A stretch of 64,000 bases of DNA from positions 11,061,606 to 11,125,605 of the forward strand of contig OX463859.1 of assembly GCA_949825065.1 (NCBI GenBank), given 5' to 3'. Shown here piece after piece: positions 53,833 to 63,815 of the stretch; within the stretch, counting starts at the first letter, position 1, and each line of letters starts with the position of its first letter. Source of the stretch: Odontocerum albicorne. Lineage: Eukaryota > Arthropoda > Insecta > Trichoptera > Odontoceridae. A program made the translations under genes and the position numbers. A model generated the notes under the pieces. That model was not told where the DNA came from and did no database searches. It saw only the letters and a list, made by a program, of their open reading frames with translations.

Positions 53833-55257
53833 TGTTGTTGCAAACTGTACAAATATTGTCTGGTTGATTGGAAAAGATTGCAGTTGGACTATAAAGCTAT
53901 TGATGTACAATAAAGTGCGACATAAATAAATAACCATGTTGCTGTCCCATTTTAGAAAAAAAATACATGGTAAGCTTAAATATACACCACGAAGGTGAAG
54001 CAGGGCCCCCATTAAGAGGGTGGGCCGCCCGATAAGATCTAATTCAACACGTAAATAGAACGAAAATAAAAGGTGAATTTCACCCACAAGTATAACTTGT
54101 AAAACCGCACCAAATATTGTATATAAGACTGGGCCTATGCAAGGGGCATTTTTGGGCCTTGGTCAACCACCTATCATATATACTATATATTAAAAAAAAC
54201 TAAAAATAATTAAATATTTACAAAATTGTCAATCAACTGGTTCTTAGTTATAATAATTATATATATTTTTTTAAATTTATTTCCGAATCCAATCTCCTCG
54301 AGTTGTACATATAAGTTGCAATCACTTTGCTATGGAACAAAATATTTTACCAGGTGGACCCAGAAGTTGTTCTAGATTATTGGAATTATAGTACTAAGTT
54401 ATAGTTTTTGGCGATTCTTATTAGATAGTGTTAAAGGTCTAGAAATTTAGTATTATCACATTATTTATTGTGATACAAATACGATTTTATTATGCCTGAA
54501 ACCGCCCCTGTTCATGGTAATGAGAAAAACGCGGAAACATACCCCACCCATTCAAATCCACTTTATTAAAAAGCGATCGAGTTTTATATATACGAATGTT
54601 ATTTCTTAATACCTCATTAGTTTCCAGAATTCGGGACATTTCTCGCGCTTTCTTATTCTAAGCTTTATTTGTACGATAATTTGGGGTGATTTTGAAATAA
54701 ATGCCAGCGAAAATTGCTACGTACTTACGTTTGTTATATAAAATTTTCTTGTTTTTAAAAGCATGTTTTGTTTTTAAGAGGTTTTCACAATAATCTTACA
54801 AAACGATCAACTAAAATTTTGTAACACGAAATTTGAGTGGTAAAAATAAAAGCTTTAGAAAATCTCTATTTTGTTAAATGGTTGGTATGTAAATTTGTAT
54901 TAAATAATAACTATGGATATGGTGAAAGTATTTTGTGAAAATACTTAATTTGTAATAGACATTTGGTGCCAAAAAAATGTTTCATACTGAAGTACACAGG
55001 TTATAATGTAACATGTATATTGTAGATGTTTAAGCTGTGGTTTAAGGTCACTGTAATATTTTGGGTTTCAATAATACAAATGGATACCTAATGTAACTTA
55101 GTTTTATTCCTCGTAACATATATTTATTTATAATATATACAATATACTGTTTTTAAATATATCGTACAAACACTGATTTTTAAAGCGATCATATTATATT
55201 ATACATATTCTTATACGCTTCAAATTGGTTCAAATAAATTCCTTTCCACATAAATTT
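53833..55257. other. Unassigned
   Basis: GC-richer at 53985-54030. Otherwise AT-rich; no feature. Confidence 0.4.
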
Positions 55258-55372
55258 GCGTTGTATTGTATTACACTTTCGTTGTATACAGTACAACCTG
55301 GTGAGGCTTATTGTCATGTGGCTATATGCAGTACAGCCTGGTGGGCTTATTGCCATATGGCTTTTTACAGAG
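55258..55372 (-). repeat. SINE-A tail with internal duplication
   Basis: CAGTACAACCTGGTGAGGCT, then CAGTACAGCCTGGTGGGCTT: the tail segment is present twice at an offset of 41 bp. Confidence 0.75.
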
Positions 55373-55806
55373 TGATATTTTTTTCAATTATCCGAGTGGC
55401 TAGGTGCATATCGATGGGCAGTATGACATTTTCATTGGAACTTTGAAGATCTTTTTTTTTCGAATTGGGTGGTTGATTTTTGTTTTTATAGACACCGTCC
55501 ATTTTTCTTCACTAGATGGTGTTATTGTTAAAGCAGGAAGAAGTTATCTGGTGCGACAGACAAATATTTTGAAATTCGTGGAGTGGTGGTTTTTCCCGCC
55601 GAAAGAGTTCGTCGCTATTCTACAGAAAGAAATAAACTCTCCGTAATGAGAGAAAAGTACGAATTCAGCAATAAGGATTATATTTGAATGTCATAAATTG
55701 TTATTTAATAAAAAAATCCTACCAAGCAGCAACATGTTAAAATGCTTGTGAAAAATTATCCATAACTCATTTTTTGGAAACATTAGAAACCCCCGGTGGC
55801 AGAGAA
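55373..55806. other. Unassigned
   Basis: The 80-codon frame at 55404-55646 matches nothing I recognise. Confidence 0.35.
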
Positions 55807-55807
55807 A

Positions 55808-56008
55808 CATACCATCACGCTTTCTTCCTATCGCGGCAGGCAGAAAAGAGAGAGTTTCAGACTTTCCCATCGCGAAACAAATTTTTCGCTTCTTCTACAA
55901 TACATCCATACAACTCATACGATTCCTCTGAATTTTTACATTACCTTCTTTCAGAATATCGCGCACTTGATCCAACCATACTTTCCTTGACTTGCATCTT
56001 CCTCTAAA
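55808..56008 (-). pseudogene. LINE-E C-terminal fragment
   Basis: The minus strand reads WLDQVRDILKEGNVKIQRNR and SCMDVL, then a LINE-E 3' end with ACCATCACGCTTTCTTCC on the plus strand. Confidence 0.65.
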
Positions 56009-56757
56009 TGGGTATTTTATGGATAAATTACGTCTCAAAGTTTTTTGTTTCATAGAAGTCCATAGGAAACGGCGAGACATTCCTCAATTATCTCAGAATG
56101 TGTAAAATGTGGGTTCGGTTATTTTTGCATAATCACGTCTAAATGCCATTCCAACTAGGCCACGAAGGTCGTCAATCTCTCGTACCCGAAATCTCTGCAG
56201 CCGACTCTGATGAGTGGTGAGAGAACTTTGTGCAAAATACATTGAACGGTGTAAAAATTGCATTACTTATGCAATGTGTAACGTGAATAGGACGTTTATA
56301 TGTGTATGCAACAAAAACTAACATAGGAACACTATTTTTTGTTTATTTGAAATATTGAAGACACAACCTTTATTCTGTATTCGGAAAAATATCATGGCAG
56401 TGAATATTTTATATTTTACTTAACTATCTTTCAAACATTCCTTCTTATATCTTAGCTGCAGATACAATTGTTATACTTGTATATAAGTCAATTGATTACA
56501 GTCTTTTTTTTCAACTTACAATTTCTTCTTTTATCATTTTATTTTCAAAGTATAAAAAGTTTAAATTTAGATCTTTCTCCCAACACTAAAAACCAAATTG
56601 TTAAACAAATTTTCTATTTGGTTAGAAAAAAATAATCTGGCAATTAACCCGTAATTGAATATTAAAATGCTTAAATAAATCCATTGCAATAAGAGGATGT
56701 ATATTCATAACTTTTTAAACCCATTTATCAACAAACTGCCTGTTACTCGTTGATTAT
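56009..56757. other. Unassigned, with a SINE-A scrap at 56150-56180
   Basis: CCAACTAGGCCACGAAGG is a minus-strand SINE-A head scrap. The remainder has no feature. Confidence 0.4.
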
Positions 56758-56759
56758 CC

Positions 56760-57260
56760 ATGTATTCGAACCAATCTGCCGGAGAGTGGTTGTTTTTGCG
56801 ACAGCAGTTTACATACTTGAGCTTGCAGCAGGAATAAGTTTACATCCTTGAGCTTGCAGCAGGAATAAGCTGTAGCGAAAATTGGTGTGAACTATAAAAT
56901 ATGGTATGTTTTTTATGGATATACGGAAGACATTGTGAGATGGGCTATACTTCGTAGATACTTTTAATTAGGTCTCATATCGCATCAAGTTGGTGAGAAT
57001 TTATAACAAAGGAATTAAATAAATTGATCTATAATCGGCAAAAGGCATTAGCCTATTTTTTCATGTCTGTATGCCCTTAATAATATAAAGTCAAAAGCCT
57101 AGTTTATTGATGATACCACTAACGAAAGACAACAAACCCAGATACATATAAATTAAGTGTCAACTATAAATTTTGTTACATGTTTTTGTTAGGCTTATTT
57201 TTTATATACTATGTATACATACATACTATACAATTACATTAATGTAAATAAATAAATTAT
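56760..57260 (+). repeat. SINE-G copy with 31-bp internal duplication
   Basis: GCGACAGCAGTTTACATACT, AAAGCCTAGTTTATTGATGA and AACGAAAGACAACAAACCCA, then an AAATAAATAAATTA tail. TTTACAT.CTTGAGCTTGCAGCAGGAATAAG is duplicated at 56808 and 56839. Confidence 0.7.
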
Positions 57261-57364
57261 ATACAACGTCAATGCGTTCAAAATTCGTCATATGTTGCAA
57301 TATTCTAGCTTTGTTTTACGGTTTGATTATTTCATTGTGCGTGAAGGGGTAGACTGAAAAAAAA

Positions 57365-57503
57365 ACGTGGTTGTTTTAAACAAACCAGATGTTGAAAGAA
57401 GGTAATTACGAGATGTATGAATATGAAGGAGGTGAAATATGTGCTTGGAAAGAAAAATAATTATATCTGTTCTCTTTGCCAAATACGCAAGGGACATGGT
57501 TTG
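57365..57503 (+). repeat. LINE-E 3' end fragment
   Basis: GATGTTGAAAGAAGGTAATT, GAGATGTATGAATATGAAGG and TCTGTTCTCTTTGCC in LINE-E order. Confidence 0.6.
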
Positions 57504-57519
57504 ATAATTTGTATAATTT

Positions 57520-57595
57520 TTTTTGTACACAGTATAACTTGGCGGGGTATTGTAATATGATAATCTCTTTCAACCAACCGGAAGTTCAACCTAGT
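57520..57595 (-). repeat. SINE-A tail fragment
   Basis: GTACACAGTATAACTTGGCG and CTTTCAACCAACCGGAAG. Confidence 0.65.
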
Positions 57596-57734
57596 AAATA
57601 ACTGATGTACCTACATAGAATTCTCAAAGCGTTTTATTAAAGACATAACATACAATATTGACAATTTGTGAATGTCTATATGTAAAGTGGTTGGGTGTTT
57701 CTTCAATTATTTTATACATACACGTAATACTATC

Positions 57735-57935
57735 ACTACATCTCCCGGATGCGGTAGGCAAAGAGGAAAGAGCGCCTATATCGACACACATCTATCGCCT
57801 CTTCTTAATTTATACAACTCCTACAATTTCTCTGACTTTCTACGTTTCTTTCTTTCAAAATATCATTCACTTAATCCAACTATACTTTCCTTAATCTTTC
57901 TTTTTCACGCCATGCCCTCACATTTGCACAGTTAA
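57735..57935 (-). repeat. LINE-E 3' end fragment
   Basis: TCTTTCAAAATATCATTCAC and TTAATCCAACTATACTTTCC are the minus-strand LDQ..ILKEG region. It shows the site used by SINE-A elsewhere, here unoccupied. Confidence 0.65.
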
Positions 57936-58370
57936 ATTATTTCAATAGTTTTGAAATATAGGTTGGTTTCTTTATTCTTATGAACGCCCATTTGCAACAT
58001 TGCAATGTTACTATTAAGTGACATGGATAAGAAAATATTTATAGTAGGAATAAATACTAAGCTAAGGGCTCACCTGAATACGTACAGAATACGATTAATA
58101 GTCGGATGGAGTAGATCGAGCACAAATATTATAAATGCTGGTAATTAGAACTGATTATAATTTATTCGGACGTGTTGTCGTCGCTTGTGACATTTAGAAT
58201 AATGAGAATATATCGCTTAAGGGACAGGAGCGGACTAAGAAAATAATCTGGGCTGCATAATTGTTTATATTTAAAGAAAATCAAGAATTTATAAAGTTCT
58301 TTTGCGTGTTACTTGAGACCGCAAGATCGCTCAAAGAACTAATAGTTTGGTCAGTATAATAGATACATAC
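57936..58370. other. Unassigned
   Basis: Nothing recognised. Confidence 0.35.
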
Positions 58371-58371
58371 A

Positions 58372-58522
58372 TACCATCACGCCTTTTCCCTGTTAGGGTA
58401 GACTTTTCTATTTCGACACACGTCCGTTGCCTCTTCTATGTCAATACAACTTCTCACACTAATTTTACGGTTTCGATGACTTACTACGTTTCCTTCTTTC
58501 AGAATATACACACACACACATA
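58372..58522 (-). repeat. LINE-E 3' end, first of two, with (CA)n
   Basis: ATCACGCCTTTTCCCTG, GACACACGTCCGTTGCCTCT and TTCCTTCTTTCAGAATATAC. A short ACAC run follows. Confidence 0.6.
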
Positions 58523-58534
58523 CAATTACGCTAA

Positions 58535-58880
58535 TTCCCTGTCGGGGTAGACAGATATGATATGTAGTCAGACTTTTCTATCTGGATACACATTTCTCGC
58601 CTCTTACACATCCATACACCTTTTCATACAATTTCTATGATTATTCTGACTTCCTACATTTCCTTCTGTCAGAACATCATTTACTAGATACAACCATAAT
58701 ATCCTTGGTCTTCCTCTCACACGCCTTCCACTTTTGTTTATCCTATATATCTGTTTTGTTAGTCTTTCTTCACTCATTTTTTCAATGCTTAAACTATCTC
58801 AGCGTGCTCTTCTTCATTTTACTTAACACATCAGTGTTTAGTTCACATTATCCCTTACCACTGTCAGTATAAATTAAAAA
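58535..58880 (-). pseudogene. LINE-E C-terminal region, second of two
   Basis: Longer minus-strand copy: TTCCTTCTGTCAGAACATCA, TAGATACAACCATAATATCC and TTGTTAGTCTTTCTTCACTC, then the CAGCGTGCTCTTCTTCATT block upstream in the ORF. The two adjacent copies share orientation, suggesting a local duplication or two insertions. Confidence 0.65.
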
Positions 58881-59334
58881 GGCATGAAAAAGCAACTGTT
58901 AATAAATAAATAAATATTAAAATGTTTATATTAGGTCGAAATATGCATGCGATTTTTTAATGATCTCTTGGAACCGTAACTACAAGGCAACAGCGCAGAC
59001 TAATTCACAGTAAAATAAGTCAGGTATTAAGAAACATAAGGAAGTATCAAAATATCGCTTGGTATTTAAAAGGTTTATACAGTGGATATGTTTTGGATCT
59101 GTTTTTTATAACTCGCGTCATAAAAATATATCGGCATTGTTTCTACAATCAAAGTAGACTCCAATAAATTTAATCTAATAGGCAGACTATTGCAGCTTCA
59201 CTTAATTCATAAAATGGGATTTACAACCGGTGTCATATTCGTCCTCGAGACGGTCTAAACTAGTCATATTTATGTGGATAAAGGTACGTTGTGACAAGTT
59301 ATACAGATATAAAATTAAAATTTTATTGTTTAGT
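58881..59334. other. Unassigned
   Basis: AT-rich; nothing recognised. Confidence 0.35.
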
Positions 59335-59740
59335 TCTTTTTTCTTTTTCCCAGTGTCATATCAGGTCCTCCCAACGTTGAATATCACTTGAGAGTAGATA
59401 TCTTTGTCCCCGGCAGCCCGAAAAAGATCTCCATCTTATGCCAGATCAATCACGTATTATATATTGCGGAGTCAGGAGATTTGTCTCCTGCCAACACCTC
59501 TTCGACCCTCTATTTTGCCTTGGATGATCAGGGGCAGTAATTTGTACTTTGCTCCTCTAACATAAGTACATGACCCAAGTAGAACACCTTTCGGATTTTA
59601 ATATTAGTCAGCAACTCTCTATCAACTTTGGCTCTTTGAAGGACCCTTGTGTTGCTGACCATATCCATCCAGAGTATCCGTAGCATCATCCGGTGCATCC
59701 ACATTTCGAATGCTTCCAGTCTGTTCATACTACTAACTTA
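59335..59740 (-). pseudogene. RTE-like LINE C-terminus, third family
   Basis: The minus-strand frame from 59728 reads MNRLEAFEMWMHRMMLRILW, MDMVSNTRVLQRAKVDRELL and IKIRKVFYLGHVLM. After a stop it continues KIEGRRGVGRRQIS. This is the R..AFEMW..RRMLKI.W.D...N..VL.R......L...I..RK..YLGHV.R, KI.GRR..GR...SWL order of another RTE-like group. The final WEDL block is also readable near 59360. No palm is present. Confidence 0.7.
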
Positions 59741-59877
59741 TAGTTGTTTACTTAGAAGAATTTTATATCATCACTCTGTTTTCCTATCAAGCTAGGTAGA
59801 GTTTAAGAGCACACTTAGATGATTTGAAAGATGAACAAAATAAATATTTAAATATGAGTAAAAGCCGTAGTAGAAGA

Positions 59878-60072
59878 AGATCAAATGAAGTATGTTTGGA
59901 TCAAGAGAATAATATTTTGAAAGAAGGAAACGTAGAAATCAGAGAAATTCTAGGAGAAGTATGGATGTAGTAGAGGCGTAGGTTGCGTCGAGATAGGAAA
60001 GTCTGGCGCTCTGTTCTCTGCCTATCTCGACAAGAAAATGTCGTGATGAAATGTGTGTTTGTGTAAAGGGTT
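59878..60072 (+). repeat. LINE-E 3' end, uninterrupted site
   Basis: GTTTGGATCAAGAGAATAAT joins directly to ATTTTGAAAGAAGGAAACGT, then AAGTCTGGCGCTCTGTTCTC and GTGATGAAATGTG. This is the empty-site reference for the two SINE-A insertions at 18.6 and 24.5 kb. Confidence 0.7.
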
Positions 60073-60440
60073 TTACAAATAAATTTCTCATTTTCAACTA
60101 CGTGAATTCGTTAACAAATTAAGTCTAGAAACTAAGTCAAAGTGCTTTATGAAAACCTCTTTGACGCCTGGATATGATTTTATGGCTGCCTAATGCGCCA
60201 TTAAATTGATATTATCATATCTAAAAAATAAATTTTACTGCCTCCAATCAAAGTGCAATAAAGTTTTACAACTATCATTCGGCTCATTTTAAGGACAAGT
60301 CGAAGAATCAGCGTTGCTAAAACTGTGTTATCGTTGTCCAACGTCCATCTAAGTTTAACTTTCCCTTTCTGGAACCGAGTTAAATTTAATCTGAAAATCA
60401 AATTATGAGTTATTTATTAAATCTCGTTTTTATTCTATTT
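60073..60440. other. Unassigned
   Basis: Nothing recognised. Confidence 0.35.
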
Positions 60441-60442
60441 AT

Positions 60443-60655
60443 GACGATCTCCATGGCTTAGTTGGTAAAATGCTCATCTTTCAACCAGGGAGCTATGAGT
60501 TCGATTTCCGTCGGAAATCTATTTTGCAAAAAGGGTTTCCAGTTTGGTTTTCACTTAGGGTATCTTATACATTTTTTTGGTTAATTGTTATAGGTTATAC
60601 TGTTAATTGCTAGGTTATACTGTATAAAACGAAAGTGTAATAAAATACGACTAAC
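60443..60655 (+). repeat. SINE-A, full length
   Basis: ATCTCCATGGCTTAGTTGGT head, GAGTTCGATTTCCGTCGG B-box, and GTATAAAACGAAAGTGTAAT tail. TAGGTTATACTGT is duplicated just before the tail. Confidence 0.8.
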
Positions 60656-60927
60656 ACATGAAAACTTCGGGATTGAAGGTAGAAACATGGTGGTGGAAAG
60701 TAAAAAAAAAAAAAAAAATTTAGTGTTACCTATAGTAAATATTTTTCTTCTGTTTGTCGGAGGCAGTAGTCTAGTTGTAAATATTCACGCTTAACCAGTG
60801 GGCGCCCCAGGATCGATTTATGGCGAATTCATTTTCTGATTGGTTTAACTGTCAGACGATTTTACATCTGAATTTAAAAACCCCAACGGTAATTTTAATC
60901 TACCTTATTTCTTAAATAAGTTGAGCT

Positions 60928-61200
60928 AATTGGGAAGCACTCTTGAAGTGATCGTAATAGTCAGGAAATAGCACTCGACTAAATTGGGAAGCACTCTTGA
61001 AGTGATCGTAATAGTCAGGAAATAGCACTCGACCAAATTGGGAAGCACTCTTGAAGTTATCGTAATAGTCAGGAAATAGCACTCGACCAAATTGGGAAGC
61101 ACTCTTGAAGTGATCGTAATAGTCAGGAAATAGCACTCGACCAAATTGGGAAGCACTCTTGAAGTGATCGTAATAGTCAGGAAATAGCACTCGACCAAAT
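60928..61200. repeat. 54-bp tandem repeat, 5 copies
   Basis: Units begin AATTGGGAAGCACTCTTGAA at 60928 and every 54 bp to 61198, with very few differences. Because 54 is a multiple of 3, minus-strand frames stay open and spell 18-residue repeats. I regard this as satellite rather than coding sequence. Confidence 0.95.
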
Positions 61201-61744
61201 TATCTTAAAATATATGCTCAGATACTCTAGATCTGCTAGCCGACTAATTAGGAATTCCCGTTATAAGTCAGCCAACTTATCACATGTTTCAATTAAATTG
61301 TTATCTTATAATTGCAAAGATCATAAAAATAAACCCTAGTAATATAAACTATAGTATTTAGACCTTTTTAAAATAAGGATAAAAAAACTGTAATATCTAA
61401 CCACATGTCATATACAAAAAAAAACACATTCAAATATGTAGGTTAGAGCAGAGCATAAATGATATAAGATATAGTATAATTCATTGAAAAACTTAAATGA
61501 TATAAGAATGAATGTCTACGTCACACACTGGCACACGTTTGATTGTATTGGTGAATTTATTCCCGATTTTCATTAAATATCTCTGATGTGGCCGATAAGT
61601 GCTAATTATTAATAATATTATTTTTTCAATCAATGCGTAAATGTATTACGGAGGAATACCTAAAATCTGAACTCAGTATTTATTATATTTATAGAGATAT
61701 TAAAGTTTTTAGAAGCAATGTGTACTAGTTACACATCACCGGAC
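61201..61744. other. Unassigned
   Basis: AT-rich; nothing recognised. Confidence 0.35.
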
Positions 61745-61746
61745 AG

Positions 61747-61800
61747 GAAGGGTTAACGACGCTATACGAGTATAAATTGTCTTTTTATTATTATTATTAA
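61747..61800 (+). repeat. LINE-F 3' tip carrying TACGAGTA
   Basis: GGTTAACGACGCTA, then TACGAGTA, then TAAATTGTCTTTTTATTATT. Other LINE-F ends have GCTATATAAATTG with no motif. Confidence 0.65.
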
Positions 61801-62164
61801 GTAATTTAAATATTGTTTTTTAAAACATTTCTCTCGTTCAAATTAAGATGCTTTAAATTATAAATATTAATAAAATAAAACTGTGAAATTTTAATTTTTT
61901 AAAATATGGCAGTTTGTCTACTTTCGTAAAAAATTGATAAGCCATATTTTGCACATTCGACATCGATATAACTATCTGAGATTGAGCAATTATAGCAACA
62001 AATGGTCCATATTGATACACGAACTGGATCCATCAATTGTAGATCATTAATAATACATTCAATTTTAATGAGACCACCTATGTATGGTCCAGATGATATT
62101 TGAAGAGGAAGTTGATCTCATGCATATAGTTGCAATAAATTATATATTGTGAATTGTGATGATT

Positions 62165-62316
62165 TTTTTTAAGTTATTGATATTTTATTAAGTTAATGTT
62201 ACTGTGGTTTGTAAAAGACACTGGAGTGTCGTATATTTTTTAAAGTTATTGATATTTTATTAAGTTAATGTTACTGTGATTTGTAAAGGACACTGGAGTG
62301 TCATATATTTTTTTAA
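62165..62316. repeat. 72-bp tandem duplication
   Basis: AAGTTATTGATATTTTATTA occurs at 62171 and 62243. The two units differ at three or four bases. Confidence 0.9.
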
Positions 62317-62740
62317 TAAATAAATAAAGCAGTATGAAATAATTTTACTATAGTCAATGATTAAGTGCCTTATATAGTATATTAATATTTATTTATGAAT
62401 TATTAACAGCCGCAGCCTTCACAAAAATAAACTTTGTTACAAATACAATAGAAAAAGAAATAAAATTCCAATGAAAACACTATTCAAACAAACCTTAAAA
62501 CGTATCATGTTAAAAAAAGGAGAAAAAAAACACCAAAAACGAAAAACATCAAAACTTGAACATAAAATCAAAACGGAAAAATATTTATGTATCTACAAAA
62601 ACAAAACAAAAAATGATACAAATAAATTAAAAATTCAATTCAAATTGCGCTTTTTAATAAGTGACTGATTTAAATTCATACATAATCTATATGTGATATA
62701 GTTCGAAGATGGTATATTGTTATATATTGTAATATTATAT
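62317..62740. other. Unassigned
   Basis: A-rich. The 65-codon Lys-rich frame at 62471-62668 is most likely a base-composition artefact. Confidence 0.4.
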
Positions 62741-62741
62741 A

Positions 62742-62965
62742 TAGAGGTGTATGACCGCGCGGTAACGCATTGGCTTTCCATGCGCAAGGTCGCCGGTTCG
62801 AACCCCGCGCTGTGCTTCTTCCCTCGAATGATACAGGCACTATTCCACCTAGTATTTCGGGGTAAAAGAATATCTATGACGTCGATCACATATATTCTTA
62901 TCTGGGTATATATTGCGCCAAAATTTTGCCTATCTGGGTAAATATTGAGAAGAGAAAAATATATC
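62742..62965 (+). repeat. SINE-B head and body start
   Basis: GTATGACCGCGCGGTAACGC, AGGTCGCCGGTTCGAACCCC, CCCTCGAATGATACAGGCAC and TAGTATTTCGGGGTAAAAGA. The best SINE-B head; the 3' half is missing. Confidence 0.8.
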
Positions 62966-63077
62966 CTAACATTAATATTGATAGGCAAAACGTGGGTCGA
63001 CACGGAATCGGCAGAAAGCACATACCATGGTTACTAAACATTCGCGAATGGACAGGTATCGATCAGTTTAGGAGCTA

Positions 63078-63262
63078 AAGTATAACCTGGCTGGCTTATT
63101 AACATATGACCATTTCTTCAGTCTAACCAGAAAGACGTTAAAGAGTCTGAAAACATGGCTGGATTTATTTAAAAAAAAATATGGGTTCCATCGAAAATTG
63201 AATTCTCTTCCTCGCGTTGGAAGACATGCGTCTTACTTACTAGGTCATAGGGTTCGTCGATT
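63078..63262 (-). repeat. SINE-A, near full length
   Basis: AAGTATAACCTGGCTGGCTT, CTAACCAGAAAGACGTTAAA, GGGTTCCATCGAAAATTG and the head remnant CGTCTTACTTACTAGGTCAT. Confidence 0.75.
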
Positions 63263-63384
63263 TTGTACGATTGATTGATAGAGGCTGCAACTGGCAATAT
63301 GTCCGCCAGGCTGTTATGCAATAAAGGGTAAAATAAATGAATAAACATAATAATAATAAAATTATTACAACTTATACATCGTAA

Positions 63385-63635
63385 TTTGTTTTATCAAACA
63401 CTGTACGAGTATATTCCACTTTTTTTAACGGTATAACCTTACCAGTTTCAAGTTTCAAGGCACCTCATCATCAGGGGTGGGGAGCACAACCACCTCTGAT
63501 GATGAGGTAAAATCCTTAAAACCGATAGGGTTATACCGTTACAAAAAGTGGAATGAAAAGTGTTTGATAAAACAAATTATAATGTATTTAAACCTCCACA
63601 ATGTTAATGCCTTAACTACTCCTATAAATAATATA
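63385..63635. mobile_element. PLE fold-back, two full pseudo-LTR arms
   Basis: A minus-oriented arm (about 63388-63478) meets a plus-oriented arm (about 63488-63580) near GGGGAGCACAACC. The right arm continues into TTTAAACCTCCACAATGTTA and GCCTTAACTA, the PLE tail. There is no coding sequence between arms. A TACGAGTA at 63404 interrupts the left arm. The hammerhead-like cores are mutated on both sides. Confidence 0.8.
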
Positions 63636-63689
63636 CCATATAATTTATAAATCGCCATTTAGGTAGCTGACTCTTCAAATCGGACACTA

Positions 63690-63815
63690 CAACTCTAGAT
63701 TGGAAACCACTTTTACTGACGGATTAAAAATATTACAAAACAAATATAAACAAGTTGATTGTAAGGATAGGAAGATAGTGGCTACGGTCATTAGATTATG
63801 TAATAATAAGAAATT
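63690..63815 (-). repeat. LINE-F related fragment
   Basis: GGATTAAAAATATTACAAAA and AAGGATAGGAAGATAGTGGC match the plus-strand sequence of the minus-strand LINE-F copy at 12.45-12.53 kb. Confidence 0.55.

Noticed and set aside
55404..55646. 80-codon plus-strand frame that looks protein-like near its end
   Set aside because: No recognisable domain, and it begins in sequence just downstream of a SINE. Not enough support.
60912..61198. Two long repetitive minus-strand frames of 18-residue units
   Set aside because: They arise because the 54-bp tandem unit is a multiple of three. They start and stop at the array edges and have no homology.
62471..62668. Lys-rich small protein frame
   Set aside because: It follows directly from an A-rich composition.
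62635..63021. 128-codon minus-strand frame
   Set aside because: It runs through a SINE-B tRNA-like head in antisense and has no family resemblance.
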